From positions 1 through 5,526 of the forward strand of contig DJEQ01000054.1 in the NCBI GenBank assembly GCA_002431355.1: a stretch of 5,526 nucleotides of DNA. Reading direction: 5' to 3'. A model generated the notes under the pieces. That model was not told the DNA's origin and searched no databases. It was given only the letters and a program-made list of their open reading frames with translations. This stretch comes from Oribacterium sp. UBA5894. Lineage in GTDB: Bacteria; Bacillota; Clostridia; Lachnospirales; Lachnospiraceae. Position numbers and translations under genes: made by a program. The stretch's first letter is position 1. Each line of letters starts with the position of its first letter. Shown piece after piece: positions 1 to 5,526 of this stretch.

Positions 1-19
1 GTGATGAAACGCTGATTTT

Positions 20-75
20 TTGGTACGAAGAAATCGGTCAGTGAGATCGATGGCCTCTTGGTACGAAGAAATCGG
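20..75. repeat. 18-bp direct repeat, two copies (20-37 and 58-75)
   Basis: The 18-mer TTGGTACGAAGAAATCGG occurs exactly twice, 38 bp apart. The last 11 bases (GAAGAAATCGG) occur a third time in inverted orientation at 220-230, where they form the right end of the large palindrome. The bases after the first copy (38-48) still resemble those that follow this motif inside the palindrome, so the first copy looks like a truncated relic of the same repeat end. In one frame each copy reads WYEEIG followed shortly by a stop codon, but the two copies are in different frames. Two copies with no regular array do not make a CRISPR. Confidence 0.8.
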
Positions 76-230
76 ATCATAGAGGTCGCTAGCTTGCGAA
101 TTCAACGAACGGGTTCCTGTGCTGTGTACGCGACGAACGGTCAGAACCTGTTCTGACCAGGGCGTCACGCACACAGCCAGGATTCCGTACGTTGAACTGA
201 GTGGGCGCGACCTCCATGACCGATTTCTTC
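65..230. repeat. Long imperfect palindrome, non-coding (MITE/REP-like)
   Basis: The left arm (65-147) and right arm (150-230) are inverted copies of each other along almost their whole length. Exact blocks from the ends inward are GAAGAAATCGG, TCAT, GAGGTCGC, TTCAACG, ACGG, TCCTG, GCTGTGT, CG, GACG and a central GGTCAGAAC/GTTCTGACC, about 61 matched positions per arm. The main unmatched stretch is an 11/10-base internal loop near 90-100. The element lies 50 bp past the 3' end of glnN and encodes no convincing protein. Its shape fits a non-autonomous palindromic repeat or a large structured RNA. No transposase is visible, and no target duplication frames it cleanly. The family is not recognised. 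Confidence 0.8.
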
Positions 231-250
231 TGTTGTCAATGAATGGCAGC

Positions 251-276
251 GGGGCCAGACCCCATTAAATTTTTAT
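251..276 (+). terminator. Possible short terminator hairpin
   Basis: GGGG (251-254), loop CCAGA and CCCC (260-263) form a four-pair GC hairpin, followed on the plus strand by ATTAAATTTTTAT with a run of five T. It is oriented to stop plus-strand transcription running toward glnN, although no plus-strand gene is complete in the window. The stem is short for an intrinsic terminator. The GGGG-YCAGA-CCCC core also resembles short palindromes that I recall near REP-type elements, so it may instead be the edge of the neighbouring repeat. On the minus strand it has no T-tract, so it is not a good glnN terminator. Confidence 0.3.
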
Positions 277-280
277 AAAC

Positions 281-2386
281 TTACCGGAGGGAGAAGAGCA
301 GCTTCGAGTAGGTTGGATACGGAAGATACGTCTCCGGGATCATTTCCTCGGCGGCGTCGACCGGTGCTCTGAGAGCATCCATATCGGCGAGTACCTTGTC
401 ATGGTAGGCGGTGGCGAGCTCGAGGCTGTCGGTCAGCTTCTGGGTCTCGGCGAGGTCCTTCTCCAGCTTCTCCACGCCTACGCCGATGGCTTCGGAGGCG
501 GCATCAAGCTTCTTCAGGATGTTGGTCTCGAGTGTGCACTTCGCATCCGTCAGGACTTCCTTCTTCTGGATTGCCGTATCGGTAAGGGCCGTCTCATAGG
601 CCATAAGACCGTCGGTGAAATCCTTCTTTACCATCTCAAGCATGGTAAGCGCCTCGATGCGGATGGTCTTCGAGTAGTTCTCGAGGAAAATCTCATAGCG
701 GGAGTCAATCTCGAGCTCCGTGAAGACGTGGTGCTTCTCGAAGAGCTCCTTGTTCTTCTTTGCCTTGAACTGTGGCATCGCCTCTGGAAGGGACTTGAGG
801 TTATACAGTCCGCGCTTCTCTGCCTCCGCTACCCACTCATCGGTGTAGCCATTGCCGTTGAAGATGATTCTTCTATGCTTCTTGAGGAGCTTCTTGCAGA
901 GCTTCATGGCTTCTTCCTCAAGATCCTTCTTGTCTACGCCCTCCAGCTTCGCACTGATCTGATCGAGTGCCTCCGCTACGGCGGTGTTCAGAACGATGTT
1001 AGGGTCGGCAACGGAAAGGGACGAGCCCGGCATACGGAACTCAAACTTGTTTCCGGTAAAGGCAAATGGGGAGGTACGGTTACGGTCGGTGTTGTCCTGT
1101 ACGAAGTGTGGCAGTACGTGTGCACCGATTTCCATCTGCTTTGCCGCGGAGGAGGTGAAATCCTCACCATTCTCGATGGACTCGAGGACCTTCTCCAGCT
1201 CGTCGCCGACATAGATGGAAACGATGGCTGGTGGTGCTTCATTTGCGCCGAGGCGGTGATCATTGCCCGCCGTTGCAACGGATACACGCATGAGATCTGC
1301 ATAGTCATCCACGGCACTGATGATGCCCATGAGGAACAGAAGGAACTGAATGTTCTTCCCTGGGGTCTTTCCTGGATCCAGAAGGTTCTCGCCTTCAGAG
1401 GTAATCATGGACCAGTTGTTGTGCTTACCAGAGCCATTGATGCCCTCAAATGGCTTCTCATGAAGGAGACATGCATAATGATGCTTATCGGCCACCTTCT
1501 TCATCATCTCCATCGTCAGCTGGTTGTGGTCGACGGCAATGTTGGCGGTTTCAAAGACAGGTGCCAGCTCGTGCTGAGACGGTGCTACCTCGTTGTGCTT
1601 CGTCTTCGCCGGAACGCCGAGCTTCCAGAGCTCCTGATCGAGATCATGCATGAACTCGGATACCTTTGGCTTCAGGACGCCGAAGTAATGATCCTCCATT
1701 TCCTGGCCCTTCGGTGCCGGTGCACCGATCAGTGTACGGCCGGTCAGCATGAGATCCTCACGCTCGGTATAGAGGTCCTTATCGATCAGGAAGTACTCCT
1801 GCTCGGAGCCAACGGTGGTGTCCACTCTCGTGACCTTATCCTTTCCGAGGATGTGAAGAAGCTTCGTTGCAGACGAGCTCAGCGCCTCCATGGAGCGAAG
1901 AAGCGGGGTCTTCTTATCGAGAGCCTCACCGGAATAAGAGCAGAATGCGGTCGGAATGTACAGCGTGCCATCCTTGATGAAGGCTGGGGAGCTTGGATCC
2001 CAGGCCGTATAGCCACGTGCCTCGAAGGTTGCACGAAGACCACCGCTTGGGAAGGAGGAGGCATCCGGCTCGCCCTTGACGAGCTCCTTGCCCGAGAACT
2101 CCATGATCACACCGCCGTTTTCAGTCGGGGAAATGAAGCTGTCGTGCTTTTCTGCCGTAAGACCAGTCATCGGCTGGAACCAGTGTGTGAAGTGGGTCGC
2201 GCCTAATTCAAGCGCCCATTCCTTCATCGTCGCTGCCACGGTATTCGCCACATCCAGCTCCAGATGGCTGCCTGTCTGGATCGTCTTGTGTACTGCCTTG
2301 TAGATATCCTTCGGCAGTCTCTCGCGCATCACCTTGTCGTTAAATACAAGGCTTCCATAAAGCTCGGGTACCGATGTTGTACTCAT
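281..2386 (-). CDS. glnN: Glutamine synthetase type III (GSIII)
   Basis: A 701-residue protein, the usual size for GSIII (about 700-730), which makes glutamine from glutamate, ammonia and ATP in the cytoplasm. GSIII signatures are clear: FTHWFQPMTG near 66-75, GSEQEYF near 193-199 (metal-binding Glu), KHNEVAPSQHELAP near 263-276, GSGKHNNWS near 318-326 (the catalytic-loop His), NDHRLGANEAPPA near 375-387 and NRTSPFAFTG...FEFRMPGSS near 436-456. The C-terminal third is helix-rich and charged, with a probable coiled coil near 600-670, as in the family. The ATG at 2386 is preceded by AGGAGG with 8-nt spacing, so the start is firm. The gene is complete, with a TAA at 281-283. Its 299-bp leader carries a terminator and competing hairpins, which points to control by transcription attenuation. 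I see no missing catalytic motif. It is probably the main ammonia-assimilating synthetase here, since the GSI-like neighbour is divergent. Confidence 0.96.
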   Translation of the reverse strand: MSTTSVPELYGSLVFNDKVMRERLPKDIYKAVHKTIQTGSHLELDVANTVAATMKEWALELGATHFTHWFQPMTGLTAEKHDSFISPTENGGVIMEFSGKELVKGEPDASSFPSGGLRATFEARGYTAWDPSSPAFIKDGTLYIPTAFCSYSGEALDKKTPLLRSMEALSSSATKLLHILGKDKVTRVDTTVGSEQEYFLIDKDLYTEREDLMLTGRTLIGAPAPKGQEMEDHYFGVLKPKVSEFMHDLDQELWKLGVPAKTKHNEVAPSQHELAPVFETANIAVDHNQLTMEMMKKVADKHHYACLLHEKPFEGINGSGKHNNWSMITSEGENLLDPGKTPGKNIQFLLFLMGIISAVDDYADLMRVSVATAGNDHRLGANEAPPAIVSIYVGDELEKVLESIENGEDFTSSAAKQMEIGAHVLPHFVQDNTDRNRTSPFAFTGNKFEFRMPGSSLSVADPNIVLNTAVAEALDQISAKLEGVDKKDLEEEAMKLCKKLLKKHRRIIFNGNGYTDEWVAEAEKRGLYNLKSLPEAMPQFKAKKNKELFEKHHVFTELEIDSRYEIFLENYSKTIRIEALTMLEMVKKDFTDGLMAYETALTDTAIQKKEVLTDAKCTLETNILKKLDAASEAIGVGVEKLEKDLAETQKLTDSLELATAYHDKVLADMDALRAPVDAAEEMIPETYLPYPTYSKLLFSLR

Positions 2387-2394
2387 AATTTTCT

Positions 2395-2400
2395 CCTCCT
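2395..2400 (-). promoter_or_regulatory. glnN ribosome binding site
   Basis: AGGAGG on the minus strand sits 8 nt upstream of the ATG at 2384-2386. This is a consensus Shine-Dalgarno and fixes the glnN start. It lies directly after the U-rich stretch that follows the last leader hairpin and is not itself in a stem in any of the folds described. Confidence 0.9.
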
Positions 2401-2486
2401 AAATAAAGATATATGGTGGTTGTTTTCCCCACCACATTTCGATGTCCATCCGTTTCATGCACCGATTTACATCGAAATGCGGTAGG
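2401..2486 (-). promoter_or_regulatory. glnN leader with mutually exclusive hairpins (candidate attenuator)
   Basis: Three RNA stems can be drawn on the minus strand. Stem A pairs 2469-2486 with 2428-2445: 18 pairs including two G-U, with a 23-nt loop. Stem B pairs 2429-2437 with 2411-2419: nine pairs including one G-U, 9-nt loop, followed by the T-rich ATCTTTATTT. Stem C pairs 2475-2483 with 2461-2468: eight pairs with one bulge and a six-base loop. Stem B reuses bases from the 3' arm of A, and stem C reuses the 5' arm of A, so A excludes both B and C, while B and C can coexist. That is the topology of antiterminator (A), weak terminator (B) and anti-antiterminator (C). The stems are seen in the sequence; the switch role is inference. 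No known riboswitch class was recognised. Confidence 0.5.
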
Positions 2487-2551
2487 TAATATAAAAGAAA
2501 AGAGGGCAGAGAAATACAGGAATCTTTCATCCCGGACTTCATTGCCCTCTT
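2487..2551 (-). terminator. Intrinsic terminator between the ANTAR gene and glnN
   Basis: On the minus strand AAGAGGGCA (2551-2543) pairs perfectly with TGCCCTCTT (2508-2500), giving nine pairs, followed by TTTCTTTTAT. The loop is long (34 nt) and may hold a small inner hairpin. It could simply end the glnA-ANTAR transcript, or act as an attenuator that must be read through to reach glnN. No good sigma-A promoter was found between it and glnN, which leaves read-through open. The plus strand after the stem is also T-rich, so some bidirectional activity is possible. Confidence 0.7.
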
Positions 2552-2685
2552 CTTTCATACCTATGTAATTTAAATTTCCTTCAGGTCTTGCTTCTGGCCT
2601 GCTGTTTTCCGGCCCTTCACAGGCCCCAGCTGGTTCTTCTCCCCTTCGGTCACGCTTCCGGTCTTTTCCCTTCTGCGTACGATAC
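2552..2685 (-). other. Non-coding stretch after the ANTAR gene
   Basis: These 134 bp follow the ANTAR stop codon and precede the terminator. They hold three GGCC blocks and a modest hairpin in which GGCCTG pairs with CAGGCC (2620-2625 with 2596-2601, 18-nt loop), then an AT-rich patch around 2568-2580. An ANTAR target pair of hairpins would be expected here or just downstream, but I found no two stems with six-base loops carrying A at position 1 and G at position 4. No gene is supported. Confidence 0.4.
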
Positions 2686-3288
2686 TTATCCTCTGATGAC
2701 GATGCGTCCACTCTCGCGGATCACCTTCAGAGCGACCTCTCGACGTGTCACACTGCCATTCATGGCCTCCCGTTCGAGGTACTTATGTGCCTCACTCTCG
2801 CTCATGCCCTGCTTTTCAATGAGAAGGGCCTTCGCGCGGCTCACATAGCGCTCATCCTCGAGCTTCCGCTGCAGCCTTGCATTCTCCTCCAGCAGTCGCT
2901 GGATCTTACGATTCATGGCCTGCAGCATCTGAATCGCGGATAAGAAGGAACCGGTACTGATCGGTCTCGCCAGAACCGAAATTCCAGAATCGCCTGCACG
3001 ATAGAGCACCTGCTGGTACGCTTCCTTCGAAACAATCAGAAGGACGCTCATCGCCGGATATTTCGCGGCCAGGTCCAGAATGGACTGAATACCGGAATCA
3101 TCCGAAAGCGGCGTATAAATAATGAGAAGATCCGTCCGCTCTTCCGTCAGCGTCTGCTTGACCCGCGCGATGGAAGGCTGGAAAGTCACGTGGCCGAAGC
3201 CAGCGGGGAGAATGCCCCTGATCTGGACGGCGATCTTTTCAGATTGAGCCGCGATCAGTACGCTGCTCCTTTGCTCCGTTCTTTCCAT
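2686..3288 (-). CDS. ANTAR-domain response regulator, probable RNA-binding antiterminator
   Basis: A 200-residue cytoplasmic regulator. Residues about 9-118 form a receiver-like domain, about 120-148 a helical linker with coiled-coil character (NRKIQRLLEENARLQRKL), and about 137-192 an ANTAR domain with the usual RAKALLIEKQGMSESEA...AMNGSVTRREVALKVI pattern. ANTAR proteins bind paired RNA hairpins and prevent termination. The receiver is degenerate: the phospho-acceptor position in DLLIIYTPL is Tyr58, the N-terminal acidic pair is missing (VLIAAQSEK), and the conserved Lys before Pro is Arg108. Control is therefore probably by ligand or protein binding, as in AmiR-type regulators. The ATG at 3288 has AGGGAG 11 nt upstream. 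It begins 34 bp after glnA, so the two are probably co-transcribed. Some clostridia have a comparable ANTAR gene (nitR) just after glnA; equivalence is inferred from position only, so no symbol is assigned. Confidence 0.9.
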   Translation of the reverse strand: MERTEQRSSVLIAAQSEKIAVQIRGILPAGFGHVTFQPSIARVKQTLTEERTDLLIIYTPLSDDSGIQSILDLAAKYPAMSVLLIVSKEAYQQVLYRAGDSGISVLARPISTGSFLSAIQMLQAMNRKIQRLLEENARLQRKLEDERYVSRAKALLIEKQGMSESEAHKYLEREAMNGSVTRREVALKVIRESGRIVIRG

Positions 3289-3322
3289 ATTGATTGAGTC
3301 TCCCTAACAGTTTCCAAGTTTC

Positions 3323-4531
3323 TTAAATCGTGGTGTACGCCTCGAAGTACTCCTCCGGTACCAGGCTTCGGATAAACTCCGAATTTTTTGCGTAGGCGGT
3401 GGCCTCCTCGAGGGACTGTGGCAGGCGCTTCAGTGAATCCGTAATGGATGCGTCTGCTGTGAACAGGTTCACATCCAGTGGCTCCATCGGGGTCAGCTTC
3501 CGTTCAATGCCGTCGAGTCCGGCATAAATGAGCAGGGCGAAGGCGAGGTACGGATTCGCCATCGGATCCGGGGAACGAAGCTCGAAACGCTTCAGATCCG
3601 AGCGGGTCGCCGGAATACGAATGAGCTGCGAACGATTCTGCTCTGACCAGCTCACGTACTTCGGGGCCTTCATATCCCCGAGACGCTCGTAGCTTTCACG
3701 CGTTGGATTCAGGAACAGCGTCATCTCGCGGATGTGGTCGAGAATGCCAGCCATAAAGGCGGCATTGTAATCCTTGCCATCCCGCGATTCCACGGAAATG
3801 TTGATATGCATACCGTTGCCCGGCTTGTCTGCAAGCGGCTTCGGTGTAAAATCGGCCCACACGCCATCGGAGGTAGCGATGGACTTGACCACCCACTTGA
3901 AGGTGGAAGCATTGTCCGCCGCGGTTAAGGCATCGGCATAACGGAAATCGACCTCATTCTGGCCCGGACCCATCTCATGATGGCTTGCCTCCGGACGGAT
4001 GCCCATATCAACGAGGGCGAAGCTGATGTCCCGGCGGATATTCTCACCATGATCCTCTGGGGCAATGTCCATGTAGGACGCCTGATCCTGTGGAATCATT
4101 GTGCGATTGCCCTCATCATCGAGTTTAAAAATATAGAACTCCACCTCGGTTCCGAAGTTCACGTGGATGCCCTTCGCACTGGCCTTCTCAATGGCCTGCT
4201 TCAGGATCCAGCGGCTGTCCTTCTCGAAGGTCCGGCCATCCGGGTACTCCACATCACAGAACATCCGCGCCACACGCCCGTCCACCGGTCGCCATGGCAC
4301 GATGGACATCGTCGTCGGATCCGGACGGATAAAGATATCGGAGCGGACATCGGCGCCGAAGCCGGCCACGGAGCTTGCATCAATGCTGATGCCCTCCGTA
4401 AAGGCTCTCTTCAGCTCATCCGGCATGATGGCGATGTTCTTCTGGACACCGAACACATCGAAGTAAGCGAGTCTTATAAACTTGACATTCTCCTCTTCTA
4501 CAAACTCGAGGATGTCTTCATACGAATTCAT
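3323..4531 (-). CDS. glnA: Glutamine synthetase type I family, divergent short form
   Basis: A 402-residue GSI-family ligase (ATP-dependent glutamate-amine ligase fold). Numbered from the start at 4531, metal and substrate residues are present: Glu129 and Glu131 (GTEVEF), HHE with Glu186, Glu193, His242 (GNGMHINIS), Arg300 (NRS), Glu317 and Arg319 (FELRSPDP), and Asp51 in IDASS, the ammonium-site Asp. I chose 4531 over the frame opening at 4588 because GAGGTG lies 6 nt upstream, a good promoter overlaps the longer N-terminus, and MNSYEDILEFVEEENVKFIRL aligns with the N-terminus of Bacillus GlnA. Oddities: the flap that normally reads GYEAP reads DMKAP (Lys288 for the catalytic Glu), Ala60 falls where Bacillus has the feedback residue Arg62, the adenylylation Tyr and GSI-beta insertion are absent, and the protein ends about 20 residues early, lacking the C-terminal segment that joins the two hexameric rings. 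It may use another amine or act as a sensor. Family call sure; classical synthetase activity uncertain. Confidence 0.85.
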   Translation of the reverse strand: MNSYEDILEFVEEENVKFIRLAYFDVFGVQKNIAIMPDELKRAFTEGISIDASSVAGFGADVRSDIFIRPDPTTMSIVPWRPVDGRVARMFCDVEYPDGRTFEKDSRWILKQAIEKASAKGIHVNFGTEVEFYIFKLDDEGNRTMIPQDQASYMDIAPEDHGENIRRDISFALVDMGIRPEASHHEMGPGQNEVDFRYADALTAADNASTFKWVVKSIATSDGVWADFTPKPLADKPGNGMHINISVESRDGKDYNAAFMAGILDHIREMTLFLNPTRESYERLGDMKAPKYVSWSEQNRSQLIRIPATRSDLKRFELRSPDPMANPYLAFALLIYAGLDGIERKLTPMEPLDVNLFTADASITDSLKRLPQSLEEATAYAKNSEFIRSLVPEEYFEAYTTI

Positions 4532-4537
4532 ATCCTT

Positions 4538-4543
4538 CACCTC
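4538..4543 (-). promoter_or_regulatory. glnA ribosome binding site, decides the start
   Basis: GAGGTG on the minus strand is 6 nt from the ATG at 4529-4531. The upstream candidate ATGs at 4588, 4585 and 4579 have only weak purine matches. Starting here makes the metal-ligand numbering (Glu129/Glu131) coincide with enteric GSI. Confidence 0.75.
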
Positions 4544-4565
4544 AAAATTGTCATAGGTTTTAAAT

Positions 4566-4595
4566 ATTGTATTACTCATGTCCATCATATGTAAA
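4566..4595 (-). promoter_or_regulatory. Predicted sigma-A promoter for glnA
   Basis: On the minus strand TTTACA (4595-4590, five of six to TTGACA) and TACAAT (4571-4566, five of six to TATAAT) are 18 bp apart. Transcription would begin near 4559, leaving a leader of roughly 28 nt before the ATG at 4531, too short for a two-hairpin ANTAR target. It lies just past the dapL stop, so glnA can be expressed independently even if dapL read-through occurs. No terminator is seen between dapL and this promoter. Confidence 0.6.
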
Positions 4596-4611
4596 CTCGC
4601 TTTTTTTAATA

Positions 4612-5526
4612 TCAGTTATTCATTCCCTGCACCAGCTTTTCGAAACGCGCCATGGCTTCTCGTGTGTTCTCGTGCGTGGAGAATGCAGTCAGACGGAAGA
4701 ACTGCTCTCCGCTCTTTCCGAAGCCTGCACCCGGGGTACCGACCACATAGGCTTCATTGAGGAGCTTGTCGAAGAAGCTCCAGCTGTCCATATTGCCTGG
4801 GCACTTCAGCCAGATGTATGGAGAATTCTTGCCGCCGGTATAGTAAATATGAAGACGGTCCATCGTTTCAGTGATGATGGAGGCATTGTCCCGATAATAC
4901 TGGATGTTCTCCTCGATCTCCTTCTCGCCATCCTCGGTAAAGACAGCCGCTGCACCGCGCTGGGTAATGTAGCTCACACCATTAAACTTCGTGGTCTGGC
5001 GACGAAGCCACATCTTATTGAGGCTTGCACCGTCCCGCTTCAGGGTATTCGGCACGACGGTATAGCCACAGCGCGTTCCGGTGAAGCCAGCCTTTTTCGA
5101 GAAGCTACAGAATTCAATGGCGACATCGCGTGCACCTGGAATCTCATAAATGCTGTGTGGAAGGTCTCCCGTCACGAAGCACTCATAGGCGGCATCAAAG
5201 AAAATAATGGAACCGTTTTCCTTTGCGAACTCGACCCATTTCTGGAGACCTGCTCGATCATAGACTGCACCGGTCGGGTTGTTTGGGCTGCAGAGATAGA
5301 TGATGTCGGCCTTATACTCTGGAGCTGGTAGCGGAAGGAAGCCATTCTCCTCGGAGGACATCGCATAGGTGATCTTCCGTCCGGCCATCATATTCGTGTC
5401 GACGTACACTGGATAAACAGGATCTGTTACAAGCACGCTGTTCTTTTCATCGAAAAGATCGAGGATATTTCCAAGATCGGACTTCGCACCGTCTGAAATG
5501 AAGATCTCATCGAGGGCAAGCTCCAC
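4612..5526 (-). CDS. dapL: LL-diaminopimelate aminotransferase, 5' end outside window
   Basis: The last 304 residues of a class I/II PLP aminotransferase; about 100 N-terminal residues lie beyond the window, given a family length near 400. It converts tetrahydrodipicolinate plus glutamate directly to LL-diaminopimelate for lysine and cell-wall synthesis. Visible motifs: SDGAKSD (11-17 of the visible part), CSPNNPTG (79-86), the pyridine-binding Asp111 in DAAYE, the PLP Schiff-base Lys144 in SFSKKAGFTGTRCGY, and the carboxylate-binding Arg278 in FFRLTAF. SFSK-AGFTG with DAAYE is the DapL pattern rather than aspartate or histidinol-phosphate aminotransferase. The first visible codon is GTG, but it is internal because the substrate and cofactor N-terminal region is missing. 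The TGA at 4612-4614 is 80 bp before the glnA start. Glutamate as amino donor links it loosely to the nitrogen genes downstream. Confidence 0.94.
   Translation of the reverse strand: MELALDEIFISDGAKSDLGNILDLFDEKNSVLVTDPVYPVYVDTNMMAGRKITYAMSSEENGFLPLPAPEYKADIIYLCSPNNPTGAVYDRAGLQKWVEFAKENGSIIFFDAAYECFVTGDLPHSIYEIPGARDVAIEFCSFSKKAGFTGTRCGYTVVPNTLKRDGASLNKMWLRRQTTKFNGVSYITQRGAAAVFTEDGEKEIEENIQYYRDNASIITETMDRLHIYYTGGKNSPYIWLKCPGNMDSWSFFDKLLNEAYVVGTPGAGFGKSGEQFFRLTAFSTHENTREAMARFEKLVQGMNN

Noticed and set aside
20..75. CRISPR array
   Set aside because: Only two repeat units of 18 bp with a 20-bp gap, no further units and no cas genes.
89..217. Minus-strand frame of 42 codons inside the palindrome
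   Set aside because: No ribosome site and no homology recognised; open frames arise easily in a GC-rich palindrome.
401..2206. Open frame of about 600 codons on the plus strand opposite glnN
   Set aside because: It is antisense to an unambiguous GSIII gene, has no recognisable domain, is rich in Leu, Val and Cys as expected from reading biased codons backwards, and has no convincing ribosome site.
2387..2685. Canonical ANTAR target (two adjacent hairpins with A-n-n-G-n-n hexaloops)
   Set aside because: Two six-base loops can be drawn (stem C near 2461-2483, and a GGCCT/GGGCC stem in 2552-2685), but neither carries A1 and G4 and they are not adjacent. A covariance-model search would be decisive.
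2340..2711. Minus-strand frame of 123 codons through the leader into glnN, including a possible leader peptide from an internal ATG near 2556
   Set aside because: It has no ribosome site, low-complexity charged N-terminus, and runs through the terminator and hairpins into glnN out of frame; better explained as chance.
4567..5331. Open frame of about 250 codons on the plus strand opposite dapL
   Set aside because: It shadows the conserved aminotransferase, has no family features, and overlaps the glnA promoter.
5524..5526. GTG at the window edge as the dapL start
   Set aside because: The visible protein lacks the first roughly 100 residues of the family, so the true start is outside the window.

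Overview
The window carries four minus-strand genes, read from high to low coordinates: dapL (5' end outside the window), a type I glutamine synthetase gene (glnA-like), an ANTAR-domain regulator gene, and a type III glutamine synthetase gene (glnN). This set of genes, the AGGAGG-type ribosome sites and the intrinsic terminators suggest a moderately GC-rich Firmicute, most likely a Clostridia/Lachnospiraceae-type anaerobe. The placement rests on gene content and general family knowledge, not on a database match.

Layout. 4612-5526 is the C-terminal three quarters of LL-diaminopimelate aminotransferase (lysine and peptidoglycan precursor synthesis). Next comes a short gap with a good sigma-A-type promoter (about 4566-4595) and a strong ribosome site, which moves the glnA start to 4531 rather than the longer frame opening at 4588. 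glnA (3323-4531) is followed after 34 bp by the ANTAR gene (2686-3288), so the two are probably co-transcribed. A 299-bp leader (2387-2685) holds a long-looped intrinsic terminator and then a set of mutually exclusive hairpins, ending in the AGGAGG site of glnN (281-2386). Positions 1-280 hold no convincing gene. They hold a 166-bp imperfect palindrome, an 18-bp direct repeat that partly overlaps its left end, and a small GC hairpin with a T-run.

How the parts may work together. The ANTAR protein should be an RNA-binding antiterminator. Its receiver domain has lost the phospho-acceptor Asp, so it is probably not switched by a standard kinase. The obvious nearby target is the glnN leader, where one RNA segment can pair in two incompatible ways. 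The type I synthetase is unusual: it lacks the C-terminal segment of ordinary GSI, and by eye has Lys where the catalytic flap Glu is expected. GSIII may therefore be the main ammonia-assimilating enzyme, with the GSI-like protein acting on another amine or serving as a sensor. The switch and the altered role of the GSI-like protein are inference.
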